Position numbers and translations under genes: made by a program. Of a stretch of 64,000 nucleotides of DNA, positions 21,624-32,640 are shown piece by piece. The notes under the pieces are model-generated. The model worked only from the letters and a program-made list of their open reading frames with translations, was not told the DNA's origin and ran no database searches. Each line of letters starts with the position of its first letter. Position 1 is the stretch's first letter. The stretch is from Canna indica (taxonomy: Eukaryota > Streptophyta > Magnoliopsida > Zingiberales > Cannaceae), in the NCBI GenBank assembly GCA_034359265.1, contig CP136895.1, forward strand, positions 49,246,001-49,310,000, given 5' to 3'.

Positions 21624-23167
21624 TGTTGGCGAAATGGCGACACTAGAGGGGGGGGTGAATAGTGTGATTACTAATTCGATTAGCCTAAATTTGATTTAAA
21701 TCATTTACTTAGATTATTTAGGCGAATTACAATTATGCGATTTAAATGCGGAAGCAGTAATAAACAATTAAGCACAAATAAAAATCAATGCAAACACAAG
21801 TGATTTATAGTGGTTCGGCCCCAATGCCTACTCCACTACCTAAGCACCCCGCTTACGATTTCCAAACTAGTTTTACTAGATTAATTTACATTTCCCTTAC
21901 AACGAGGACTTTGCACCGGAAAGTCTCCGCTCTCCAATTGAAGGCACTTCCACACCCGGAAGTATCCCGCCTTCCTACCGAGAGCACTTTCCCACCTCAA
22001 TCCTAAGGGACAACTAAACTAATCCTAGTAAACACTAAGGGACAACTAAACTAATCCTAGTTTACACAAGTGGCTTTAGTCCTTCTACACCAAGGATACC
22101 ACTTCACACAGAAGACCAAACACTCGGTCTTCTACAGATGCACAAATTAAGCACAGTTTAAATAACAAATAAAATACAATTGAAAAGAGCTAAATAATGA
22201 AACCAATAAAGCTCTTTTTCAATCCTTCAATCCTTCCACTCGTCAAGGGGTAGAGCTTGAATCAATCACCCGAGTTAAGGCAGCAGCTGGCGCTTGAGAA
22301 GGTGTTCGCGGAAATAGCAGAGCGCGCTTGATCAATCAATGGAAGTCTCTAATCTTCCTTTTAATGGCTCAATAAATTATGTAAAAATCAAGGAAGAAGT
22401 TAAATGAAGTATATAAGGGTGTATTTATACCCTCGTGAAGAAACGGCTGTTCAACGGATAGAAAACTATTCGTTACAGGCCGCCGGTCGAATAGTCGGTC
22501 GACCGACTGGTCGACCCGGCTTTCGACCACTTCTCTTCTGTCTATGGTCGATCGACAGATGGGTTAACCGCCCATATGTGACTATTCATCCCAGACCTTC
22601 GGTCGACCCGTCGGTCGACCGACGGGATCTCGCGTCTTCAGCTTTCAGCAGGTCGGTCGACCGTCAAGCCTACTGACTAAAACCAGTGACTGTTGATCAA
22701 CCGACTGATTGACCAAAGTGCCCACTACCATTTTTCGGCAGTGTTCGGTCGATCGACCGGTCGACCGAAATGGCTGGGCCTTTCCTTCTTATCCTATTCG
22801 GTCGACCGTCTAGTCGACCGAACATAGGCTGAGATTATTTTTTCAGCCTATTTCTTCCGCGCTTGGTTTCCGAGTTCCAGCTTTCAATGAGCATCATCTT
22901 GGAGAGCTTTTGACTTGATCTTTGGACTCATCCAAGCGACTTTGGTGGACTCATCGATCTTTGGTAAACTTCCATGAAGAACCCAAGCGCGATGATCAAT
23001 GTCCTTCCGATTTCTGATTTCTTCCGATATTTTCGATCTAGGACATCGAACTCTAATTGATATGAAACCTGAAAGATATTCTCAATGAAATTATTAGTCA
23101 CATGTTTGTTATCATCAAAACCATCAAAATCGAGATTAAGGCTAAGGTTGAAATCCTAAAGCCAACA
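21624..23167 (-). mobile_element. SIRE-type LTR, probably solo, inside the copia leader
   Basis: It begins TGTTGGCGAAATGG and ends AAGCCAACA (TG...CA), 1544 bases, and matches the SIRE LTR at 37089-38402 along its whole length. The copia leader continues on both sides with no internal element sequence. I find no clear 5-bp TSD with TG/CA ends (ACTAT versus TTGTG). A shifted boundary gives TATTG/CATTG, so the exact ends are uncertain. Confidence 0.75.
22480..22830. promoter_or_regulatory. Cluster of GGTCGACC palindromes in a SIRE LTR
   Basis: GGTCGACC occurs seven times within about 310 bases (near 22497, 22509, 22601, 22613, 22655, 22759 and 22800), with variants GGTCGATCGA, AGTCGACC, GGTTAACC and GATCAACCGA between them. 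A matching but more mutated cluster lies at 37905-38070 and a weak one at 7375-7475. The position is in the upstream (U3) part of the minus-strand LTR, which suggests a cis-regulatory role; that is inference. Confidence 0.55.
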
Positions 23168-24073
23168 TTGTGTGCAAAATGTGATTGTGATGATTGCTTG
23201 TAAATTTATAAAATTTCAGCATTATAATTTTAAAATAGGGCCTGTGTACCCCTCCCTTCCTTTTGAGAATTATGATTGTAATTCACTTCTCCCTCTCCTT
23301 AAACCATTCGCCAAGGGTTGTTTGGGGTCTTCTTCTTTTAGTTTTGTAAACTTAGAAGTTTAGGGGAAGATTCGCGACCAGCACGCTTGCTGTCCCGTTT
23401 TGGTGCGCACGTGGAGAGGAGTTGTTCAGGGCCATATTGATGACGACTAGAACCCCGGGAAGGCATTGATGGAACCGGCAACCTACAAGATGGTTTTGGG
23501 CAGCCCCTTGGTGAGATTGAGCTCCTTAAAAACCCTAGGATGATGGCCTTGGTTCGCCCGGTGGCTTGTGTGGAACCCTTAGAACATCCAGAATCATCCT
23601 TATTTACTTTATGCGTTTATTTATTGCTTTTGCTTCAATTGTTGATAGCTTAGATAATTAAAATTGCATGAAGAAACCCTCCATAATATTGAGTCCAAAT
23701 GGCTAAGATATTAAGAACACGCCTTCCATCATTATGAGGGACAAGTGTGTCTGTTGTCACAACGGGTTTGTTGTGCACACACAAGGCCTTTTGTGCTAAT
23801 AGACATGTTGCACCTCATATGGCACATATCCCTTTTGTTTCTCTGCTACCAGTTTGTCGTGTACATGTGAGACCCGAGTAGGAGAAGTGGGGTTCTATTT
23901 TTTCCCCTAAGGAAGTCTACCAACGAAGGCTTCCCTCTTCCATACCAGAGGGTATTATGGAACAACGAAAATTAGTGGGAGACATGATTAAATTAGAAGA
24001 CCTCAATGGTCATGCATGTAAAATGGTACCTTATACTTGTCTTTCCTTTTGCTTGTAGCATATGATCGTCATC
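23168..24073 (+). other. Copia leader, non-coding
   Basis: Untranslated region between the PBS and gag of the copia element; no ORF with recognisable domain. Confidence 0.6.
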
Positions 24074-24860
24074 ATGTCAAACACACTATCATTACGTAGC
24101 ATTCTTGATGCTAATAAACTCACTGGAACAAACTACATCGATTAGTTGCGAAATTTTAGGATTGTCGTCACCCAGTAGTGTCTCTCCTATGTCCTTGATG
24201 ACCAGCCACCGGATGCGCCTGCCCATAGGGCTAACGAGGAAGTAAGGGCCACTTACAAGAAGTGGCTAGATGACAGCATTACTGTTCAATGCATTATGCT
24301 CGCCTCTATGTCCAATGTGTTGCCGTGACAACATAAAAAGATGGACGCTAGGGCTATGCTCTCTCACCTCAAGGAGTTGTATGGTGAAGAGAGCCAGATT
24401 GCTAGGTTTGAGCTATCAAAGCAACTCTTCCAGGCTAAGATGACGGCAGGGACCCATGTTGAAACCCATGTCCTCAAACTAATCGATTTGATCGAGATTA
24501 TAGAGAAATTAGGCATAAGCATTGATAAGGGGCTAGGTCAGGACTTAATACTCCAATCCCTGCCAGGGTCATTTTCACAGTTTATTATCAACTACCACAT
24601 GAACAAGCTGGATGCCTCGCTTTCGGAGCTCCTTAATATGCTTAAGACTGCTAAGTCCCACCTTTCGAAGGAAAATGACAAAGTCTTGTTAGTGGGTAGT
24701 GCCCCAAAAAAAGGCGAAGAAGCGCTCTGTTAAGAACAAAGCAAAAAACAAAGCTTTGAAACCTAAGAAGGAAATCAAGAAAAATGAAAAGACCGCTTCT
24801 AAGGGCACCTGCTTCCATTGTGGTAAAGATGACCACTGGAAGTGCAACTGCAAAGGGTAG
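24074..24860 (+). pseudogene. gag: gag of the copia element
   Basis: The ATG at 24074 starts MSNTLSLRSILDANKLTGTN, a typical copia gag opening. In-frame stops occur within the first 90 codons (first at about 24143). The open part 24341-24733 holds the gag core (HLKELYGEESQIARFELSKQ, then LPGSFSQFIINY). A frameshift near 24720 separates the zinc knuckle C-x2-C-x4-H-x4-C (CFHCGKDDHWKCNC, 24810-24851), which is complete. Confidence 0.8.
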
Positions 24861-24904
24861 ATTGCAGAAGTAAGGCAAAAGAGAGCTTCTGAAGCTCCCT
24901 TGGC

Positions 24905-27038
24905 AGGTGCGTTTGTTATTGAAATAAATTTATCATTACATAATTCTACTAAATGGGTATTGGATACCAGTTGTGATTCTCATATTTGCAACTCATTGCA
25001 GGGGTTGAGAATAAGTAGAATGCTGAACAAGGGTGACTACAACTTCCGAGTAGGCAACTTTAGCCGTAGGAACCTATTGTTTATGTCTGCCTTCTAGCAA
25101 GAACATTGAATTAAATAATTGTTATTATGTTCTAGTTTTAATAAAGAATATTATTTTTGTTCCCTTGTTACTTGAAGAAGGTAATGAAATGTCTTTAAAT
25201 GGCAATTGTTGACACATATATCATTCTGATGAGTTATATGGAACTCGACGCATTTGAGACTGAAAATAATTTTCATGTTGAAACGCACAAACGAAAAATA
25301 GATAATTTGAACCTCACTTATCTTTGGCATTTGAGACTCGGTCATATTAATGAGAATCAGATCAACAAGTTGTATAAAGATGGGTTATTTAACCCATTCG
25401 ATTTTGAATCGATGCGAACTTATGAATCCTGTCTCAAGGGAAAAATGACCAAGTCCCTCTTCACTGGTCATAGTGAGAGGGCCGCTGAGTTGTTAGAGTT
25501 GGTTTACACAGATGTGTGCGGACCAATGACAACTCAAGCCAAAGGTGGGTATTCTTACTTCATCACATTTATAGACGATGCATCGATGTTTGGATATGTC
25601 TACTTGTTGAGACATAAGTCCAATGCTTTTGAAAGGTTCAAAGAGTAGGGCTGAGGTTTAGAAGCAAATAGGGAAAAGTATTAAAACTCTTCGATCGGAT
25701 CGAGGTGGTGAATACTTATCCATTGAGTTCCTACGTTATCTCAAGGACAATGAGATTGTCTCCGAATGGACCCCTCCTGGCACACCACAGCATAATGGAG
25801 TGTCTGAAAGGAGGAATCGCACATTGCTAGAAATGATGCGGTCCATGCTTTGCTTTACTGATCTCCTGATTTCTTTTTGGGGATATGCTCTAGAAACTGC
25901 CATCTATCTTTTAATAAGGTTCCCACAAAATCTGTCTCTAGTACACCATATGAGAATGGAGTGGCATCTCAAGATTTGGGGTTGTCCTACATACATAAAA
26001 AATTTGGAGTCAGATAAACTTTATGCTAAATCAACTAGGTGCAGAATTGTGGGATACCCTAAAGAGAGTTTAGGATATTACTTCTACTCACCAACTGAAC
26101 AAAAGGTGTTTGTCAGTAGGCATGCCACTTTCTTAGAAAAATAGTTTATCGAGGAAAGTGGGAGTGTAAGAAATGTTGAACTTGATGAAGATCAACAACC
26201 GCAGACCGAATCACAACAATCGGTGGATAGCAAAAGGTTTCAGTCAAAGGCAAGGTGTTGACTATGATGAAACTTTTTATCCTGTAGCCATGCTCAAGTT
26301 CATTAGGATAATGCTAGCCATTACTGCATATCATGACTATGATATCTGGCAGATGGATGTCAAGACTGCATTCCTCAATGGTGAACTTGAGGAGGAGGTC
26401 TATATGACCCAACCAGAAGAATTCTTGTCTCTGGTAGGACCGGAGAAGGTATGCAAATTGCAAAGGTCCATTTATGGACGCAAGCAACCCTCGAGGAGTT
26501 CAAACATCCATTTTGATGAGACAGTCAAAGAGTTTGGCTTTATCAAAAATATAGAACATTGTGTCTACAAAAAGGTTAGTAGGAGCGTCGTTGTGTTTAT
26601 TGTGTTATAGGGGAATGATGTTCCTCTGCTCCAGTCAGTGAAAGAATGGTTATCTAAAACTTCTCCATGAAAGACTTGGGTGAAGCATCCTATGTACTCG
26701 ACATTAAGATCTAGAAGGTCTAGAAGGATGCTGGGTTTGTCCCACTCTCGGTATATTGATAACGTGCTGAAAAGGTTTAGCATGGAAGACAAAAAAAGAT
26801 GTTACTTGCCTATGAGTCATGACATCACTCTTTGCATGAAGATGTCTCCTAAGACACCTAAGGAGAGAAAAAGGATGAGCGAGATCCCTTATGCTTCGAC
26901 AGTAGGATCCATCATGTATGCAATTCTTTGTACTCGGCCTGATGTCGCTTATGCTGTAGGGGTAACTAGCAGATTTCAAGCGAATCCTAGAGAGAAACAT
27001 TAGAAAGCCGTAAAGAACATTCTTATGTACTTAAGAAG
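24905..27038 (+). pseudogene. pol: pol of the copia element (PR-IN-RT, partial RNase H)
   Basis: Protease: LDTSCDSHIC at 24960, where D-T-G is expected, so the Gly is Ser. Integrase: WHLRLGH zinc region at 25325 with one zinc Cys replaced by Tyr (YESC); VCGPM at 25520; SDRGGEY near 25700 in a shifted frame; TPQHNGVSERRN at 25785. RT: the N-terminal part is missing, the frame resuming at about 26220 with AKGFSQRQGVDYDETF, then WQMDVKTAFLNGELEEEVYM. The catalytic YVDD segment has been removed (VFIVL is followed at once by a stop and GNDVP near 26608). Later blocks to EIPYASTVGSIMYA and RPDVAYAVG are present. RNase H ends after a few residues at 27038. Confidence 0.8.
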
Positions 27039-27840
27039 TGAAAGGAATAGTGCCCTTGAGCCAATCACATGTCGATGTGTTTAGGGGCTATTCGAGGGTA
27101 ATCAACTTAATGAGGCAACTTTTTCATCATATGCTGCATCTTTATTCATAATGATTGTAATGAACCCCATGAACCCGGGTAAATGATTCTGAGGCCATGA
27201 TGAGATCATGCCAGTGAGACTTGGAATTCAGATACCAATGTTCTAAATGTTCCTAGTCGTAGGATCACCTATTAGGGTATTGGTGATTCCGGATAGACTA
27301 GTGCACTTGATACATGTCCTATACGATAGGGGGTAGCTGATCTCACAGTTACCTATGAGCCGTCATTAATGTACAAGTGCAGGTGCTCATTAGGGAATGA
27401 GTTCACTGAACGGGCCTGCACGAGGAACACAAAATGGAATCCCTACATGAGTGTCAATAGGATGTTCCTCGGGTGATAGTAGGTGCAAGCAGTCCTTGGA
27501 CCCGAGGTTGTTATGGTTACCTTGTGAATAACGACTCACTGCTTTGGTTCCATCCCTATGTGGCCCTCAACATCATGTGTCGGGTATTACTGGGCATGGG
27601 GAAGCATTCATGGATGTAAGTGAGCAACCAACATGGAATCAGTTACTCCTAGTAAGAGGAGATAATGTCTTATGTGTCCCTGCAAATGTTGACTCAGGAA
27701 TCTCTGGCCAAAGTAGAAATCAAAGTCAGGAGGATGTTTTTGACGTTTCATTATTGAGATGACATCTTGGCAGGTGGAATACATATGAATTGGTATTAGG
27801 GTTTGACATTTCTTTCATACCCTAGCCGACTTTGGGACAT
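27039..27840 (+). repeat. Truncated 3' LTR of the copia element
   Basis: It starts TGAAAGGAATAGTGCCC and matches the first 800 bases of the solo LTR at 255. It breaks off at TTTGGGACAT (27840). Confidence 0.85.
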
Positions 27841-28562
27841 AACCATGAGAATATAGATCTATAGTTACTAACCAGTCCTAAGATGAACAACAATCATATC
27901 ATATATTTTCAACCTAATACTAAGCATGTAAGTGTGAATCAAGACAACATAACATAAAACCTACATTATTAATCCGAACAATCCTGACTTTTCCACCCTT
28001 GCCCTTGCTAGGCCGACTCAAGCAAGGTAATACCTTGCTCGGCCGTGCCCTCTAGGAAAAGTGGGCATGTTTGCGACAACAATGCAAACATTAATCCAAA
28101 GATCTAAAATATAACGAACATAAATGATCCATGAGTTGCAAGATGATCGAGGAAATTGGGGGAAATTTCGGCATGACCTTTCCCCTTTTTCCTCTTCTCG
28201 TCCAGCCCATAAAACACAAAGAAAGGACGATTTAAAACATGAGATCACAGGTACATCAATCGTTTAGAGTCCAACACGAGAAAACACGACGATCTACAAA
28301 AAACTCGCGAAAGAACCCGATTTCAAAACTCCTAGGGTGGGCCACCCGCCTCCCTTCACAATCACACTAACCACTCACCTTGATCGAATCACAAGGTAAC
28401 CTCGATGAAGATGAGCTCCGATTTCCTCAAGCGTCTACGCGAACTCAGCGTCGACAAGATCTCTCTCGCTCCCCCCTTCCTCTTGGGCTACGTGTGGCTC
28501 TCTTCTTGAGCTGCACGACTGGCTTGGTGAGGGGTTTTATTCCCCTTATCACTTGACTAAAA
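27841..28562 (-). mobile_element. Tekay-like LTR fragment (minus strand)
   Basis: Read on the minus strand it contains AAGGTGAGTGGTTAG (donor-like site at 28378), GGGAGGCGGGTGGCC and the GGTCATGCCGAAATTTCCCC hairpin region at 28150-28200, all in the same order as in the Tekay-type LTRs at 14770 and 53374. Both ends are truncated. Confidence 0.7.
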
Positions 28563-29888
28563 TACCCCCTGGAGAGCCCCAACATTGGATAAATGATTTG
28601 GAAGCGAAGAACCAACGGTTAGCAGCACAAGTTGAGATGTTGACATGGTTCAGGGAATAACTCCTGGCTGGCCATGAACGCTGCCGCTTAGAGCACGAAG
28701 AAAGCAATGCCCTTCCTATGTTGACACGGTCACGAAGAACGCTGCCGGCTGATCGGGAACAACTTAGAAAGGAGGAGACCAGTTTTCGTCCTTCGCGATG
28801 AGGTCTCCACCCGCCATTCGGAAAAGGAGGAAGATTTCAAAGCCAGAAAGACCAGGAATGCCCTTCCTATCGACGCAGAACCTTTCACCGAACACATAAT
28901 GATGACCCACCTCCCGTCGAATAGTAAGTTGCCGACCACTCTGACTCCCTATGTTGGTACAAGTGACCCTACACTGCACTTGATGATGTTCAGGACCATG
29001 ATGCTCTATCACAGGGCAACCGTCCCTGCACTTTGCAGAGCTTTTCCATCTTTCATGGCAAAAACTGTTTTGTTGTGGTTTGCTTCCCTCCCGGTGAGGT
29101 CCATTCATTCCTTCGAGGACCTCTCCCAGGTCTTCCTCAACCGGTTCACCACATCGCGGGTCTACCTCAAAATGGAGGATGCCCTCCACTATATCAGGCA
29201 AAGTCGACATGAGCCCTAAGGGAATACATATGTAGGTTCAAGGCCATAGCTGTAGAAATCCCCAACCTCGACCTCTGAATCGAGTTCTTCTCCATCAAAT
29301 TCGGGCTGAAGTTTAGATACTTTGCCGATCAGATTGCCCTGACGGAGCCCAAGGACATGGCCGAGTTCTAGGAGAAAGCCACCAACTTCATATAGATGGA
29401 AGAACTCCGAGAAGCTAAAAAGGCCGACAGGCAGAATCTCAAGGCCGCTGTGGAAGATAAAAAATCCAAAAGGGTGGACAGAAAAAGCGAAGACCGCAAC
29501 CGCCATGAGCAGAACAATGGCAGAGGACTGAGGTCACCTCCTCGCCCAAATGCCCGATTTGAAATGTACACTCCTCTTAATACTAGGAAGGAAACCATCC
29601 TTCACGACATCTACCACCTGAAGATTATTAGGTGCCCACCTGAGCAAGAAGTGCGCCTTCAAGGACACTTATGGACACACCACTAAGGACTGTGTAATAC
29701 TAGGCGACCAACTTGAAGATTTGATCCGTGCATGACACCTAGACAAATACATCCACCGCCAAAAAGAATGAGGTCGGAGCAGGAGCCGCAACCCTCAATG
29801 ACGAAGTCGAACACCTTCGAATCCCCACTCGGGTCATAGGGAGAACAACTGAGCTAATTGCTCAGGAAATGAAATACTTCAAGGAGTT
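28563..29888 (+). pseudogene. gag: gag of Tat-type gypsy element 2
   Basis: The beginning (LEAKNQRLAAQVEMLT-like, about 28598-28650) corresponds to the N-terminus at 8729. The core is open at 28899-29219 (FMAKTVLLWFASLPVRSIHS, then RVYLKMEDALHYIRQ), followed by a frameshift and stops. 29396-29660 carries a charged EELREAKKADRQ segment. A zinc-binding-like end C-x-FKDTYGHTTKDC lies at about 29650-29695. The frame decays before 29888, where a copia derivative is inserted. Confidence 0.75.
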
Positions 29889-31929
29889 TGTTAGTAATTG
29901 GCTTATGAGTGTTGGCTATATCTAGCAAAACACTTCCCAAATTGTTCTCAGTTGTAAAGACAGTCACAACTGCTCTGGTTGCTGAGTAGTTTATTCTGAA
30001 GCTTATGATACTAAGTGTGATGTCTATTAACTCCGTTACAACTCGTCTTGCTTGACGAGTTGCTTGAATGTTGTGAGTGGGATATACTTTGGATATTCTC
30101 TTGACAGCTTATGTTTTTGCCAAATAAGACAAAGGGAGAGATTGTTGGTGTTTGGCTTATGATGTGTTGGCTATATTTGGCAAAAGTGCTTTTGGTAAAT
30201 TCTCAATTTTTGCACTATCTCAATAGTAAGAAGCTCTGCTTATGTATTGACAGTTTTAATTGTGTTAGGATAGTTTCAACTGCTCCTTCTATCAATGGCT
30301 TTCTGGATATGATGACAGTATCAATTGTGAAGGGACAATTTCAACTGCTTACCGTCTGAGGTTTTTCTGGATATTTTTACTGCGAATGAGATGACTGCTG
30401 GACTTCTGGTTTAAATGATGATTCTTGATATATATTTCTTATTATTTAATCATCATTTATGACTTATAAAGAGTTTCCTACACTTTATTTCTAGGCGTTA
30501 CTATTCTCTTTTAAAGGTTATATGATGCCTAACGTAAAGGACAGTGATTCATGTTAGCATTGAAAAGTTCTATATTTGGCAAAAGGATTATCGACCAGTT
30601 GGTAGTTTCTAAAAGCTTTTATGGCCGAAGTATTAAATGTTATGGCTGTCTTTTGAGTTTAAAACTGCTGAAGTTAAGATCCTTTGTTAAGTGGCATTTA
30701 TGGAAGTTGGTTGACCTTTTCTATTTATGAGAAAAGAGAAGATATAAATATGCAAGTCTCCTATGTCAACACAAGCAGTTTTAACTGCTCGTTGGCCAGT
30801 CTCAACTGCTCTTGCTGCAGTGAAGTTTATGCTGCTGCGATATTTATCCTGTTGCAATGTTGCTTGAATATTGCTGAGAGTATTGATAATATACATATAT
30901 ATATAATATATCCTAATGATATGGTGACTTTTGGACTTGAGCATTTATGGTGACTTTTGGACTTGGTCTTTTATGATGCTTAGTGGAGTTTCAGCCATCA
31001 TGAAACTACTACTTTATGGCCTTGGTTGTTCACTTTGAGGAAGTTATAGTCATCATGAAGCTTTATGGTGGAGTTAATCTTGATTGATCATTTATGGTGA
31101 CCTTTGGTCTAGATCATTTATGGTAACTTTTGGACTTAATCTTTTATGATGCTTAATGGAGTTTTGGCCATCATGGAGCTACTGTTTTATGGCCTTGGTA
31201 GTTCACTTTAGTGGAGTTATAGTCATCATGAAGCTTTATGGTCTTGGTCATTCATTAGAGGAGTTAATGGTCATCCTGAAATTAGGTGTTTCTCTTGTCG
31301 AGTTAAGACTATATCTTTTGGGTTGCCTACTCTACTTATAAAAGGTGTGAGAGAATGTTTCAGAATATTTGACCATCTCTGATGGATCCACTCCTATCCA
31401 CTCCACTGCGGATCATGTCCTATTGATCTACTCTTATGGATCCACTTCTATCAACTCCTATGTGCGTAAACTGTGTTGCCAGTCTTATGGGAGTTGAGAC
31501 TGCTGAGTGCAGACTACTGAGTGCAGAAAGGCAACAATCTACATTTCTTATCTTCAAGAGAAGATTGATTTCGGGCGGATAACTCGCTACAACACAATAC
31601 TGTGTGGAGGACGAAACTCTATGGCTGGAATATAATAGAGAGGCAAGTTGGTATGTAATTGTAATAGCAAATAGGTGTTTGTTATTTTCAATTCACTGTA
31701 GTATTGTAGTCGGATTTCGGGTGTGAAATCCAGAGGACTTATTTTGTACTTATAGAGAGTGGATTGGGCATCTGAACGATGAATGCCTCACAAATTAGGT
31801 GAATGGTTTGTCATTGAATTGCGTAAACAATTCTCTTGTGTTTGCGTATGTTCTTCTATTTTGGTTCTTACTTTGCTTCTATTAGTAGTTGCAATAGTAG
31901 TTGCAACTTCCTTTCAACTGCCCTTAACA
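29889..31929 (+). mobile_element. Internally deleted copia element: partial 5' LTR, PPT, full 3' LTR
   Basis: TGTTAGTAATTGGCTTATGA at 29889 and TGTTGGTGTTTGGCTTATGA at 30143 are two copies of the same LTR start. Between them, after about 220 bases of the first LTR, is a short piece ending in the polypurine tract ACAAAGGGAGAGAT (30129-30142). The 3' LTR runs 30143-31929 and ends CCCTTAACA. Everything between the 5' LTR body and the polypurine tract is gone. The flanks GAGTT and GAAGT are only an approximate TSD. The element splits Tat element 2 between gag and protease. Confidence 0.65.
30921..31266 (+). repeat. 173-bp tandem duplication in a copia LTR
   Basis: CTTTTATGATGCTTA occurs at 30968 and 31141, and blocks such as CCATCATG, TTTATGGCCTTGGT and AGTCATCATGAAGCTTTATG repeat at the same 173-base offset. 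Within the unit TTTATGGTGACTTTTGGAC is itself repeated. Confidence 0.75.
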
Positions 31930-32640
31930 GAAGTTCCCTAAGAGACCTATATTTTCAGAGTTATCGACTACGTCGCCGCTAGACTTGCAGGAGGTGGAGA
32001 ACTATGGGGAGTTATCGATAGCGTTACTTGCTCGCGCCGACCCATCTCCAAAACCCCAGTAATACGTTCTATAAATCTAATTTTCAGGGAACTGATCAAA
32101 ATCTGCATCACCGGGTCATAATCTCTGTGATTGCGAGAAACTTTATTATCAAAAAGGTCATAGTCGACCAAGGTATCTCCGCCGACATCCTTTTCCACTC
32201 CACCTTTGAGAAAATACAATTAATTGAGCCTCACTCACCCGAAGCAAAGGAGACTTGGTAGGCTTCTCGGGAGAAAGGGTTGACGTCCAATGAGCCATAT
32301 GGCTAAGGACGACATTGAACTCTCAACCAAAAGCAAAGACGATTGATGTGCAGTATTTAGTCATCAACATCCCCAGCCCATATCATATGATCCTAGGACG
32401 ACCGTCCTCGAACAATCTTGGAACTATCATATCCACTCCGCACCTAGCATTAAAATTTCGGAAGTGGGCGTACTATACGCCGACCAGAAAGAAGCTCGAT
32501 GGTGATATAATGAATGCCTCAAGCCAATGATGGTAAAATCAAAGAAAGAACCTAATGGCCTACAAGCATTTTCCACAGTCGAAGACAAACAACCAACAAA
32601 AATTTTAGAGGAAAACCCGGGACGAGATATGTGAAAACAA
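31930..32640 (+). pseudogene. Protease remnant of Tat element 2
   Basis: 32028-32261 reads HHRVIISVIARNFIIKKVIV then DQGISADILF, matching the Tat protease pattern in which D-N-G-S-S or D-x-G is expected; here the motif reads D-Q-G. A stop at 32259 precedes the second half (KAKTIDVQYLVIN then PSPYHMILGRPSSN, 32330-32415). It is homologous to 18200-18382. The RT, RNase H and integrase regions are absent. Confidence 0.7.

Larger units (their letters stand above)
18940..27840 (+). mobile_element. Copia element with 2.3 kb LTRs, decayed and nested
   Basis: 5' LTR (18940-21228), tRNA-Met PBS (21230), long leader interrupted by a SIRE LTR (21624-23167), gag (24074-24860), protease-integrase-RT-partial RNase H (24905-27038) and the first 802 bases of the 3' LTR (27039-27840). 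Gene order PR-IN-RT is that of Ty1/copia. Most of RNase H and the polypurine tract are missing, so the RNase H frame runs straight into the LTR. The 3' LTR is cut off at 27840, so no TSD can be tested. The long LTR would suit the Angela/Tork group, but I do not assign a clade. Confidence 0.8.

Noticed and set aside
22480..22830. Repeated palindromes resembling a CRISPR array
   Set aside because: Spacing is irregular, the unit is only 8 bases, there are no uniform spacers, and the cluster belongs to an LTR in a plant genome.
21624..23167. A firm claim of a solo LTR with TSD
   Set aside because: With TG...CA ends the flanks ACTAT and TTGTG do not match; only an approximate TATTG/CATTG appears with shifted ends.
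29889..31929. Exact TSD for the internally deleted copia element
   Set aside because: GAGTT and GAAGT (or AAGTT with a shift) differ by one base or more, so I report it only as approximate.
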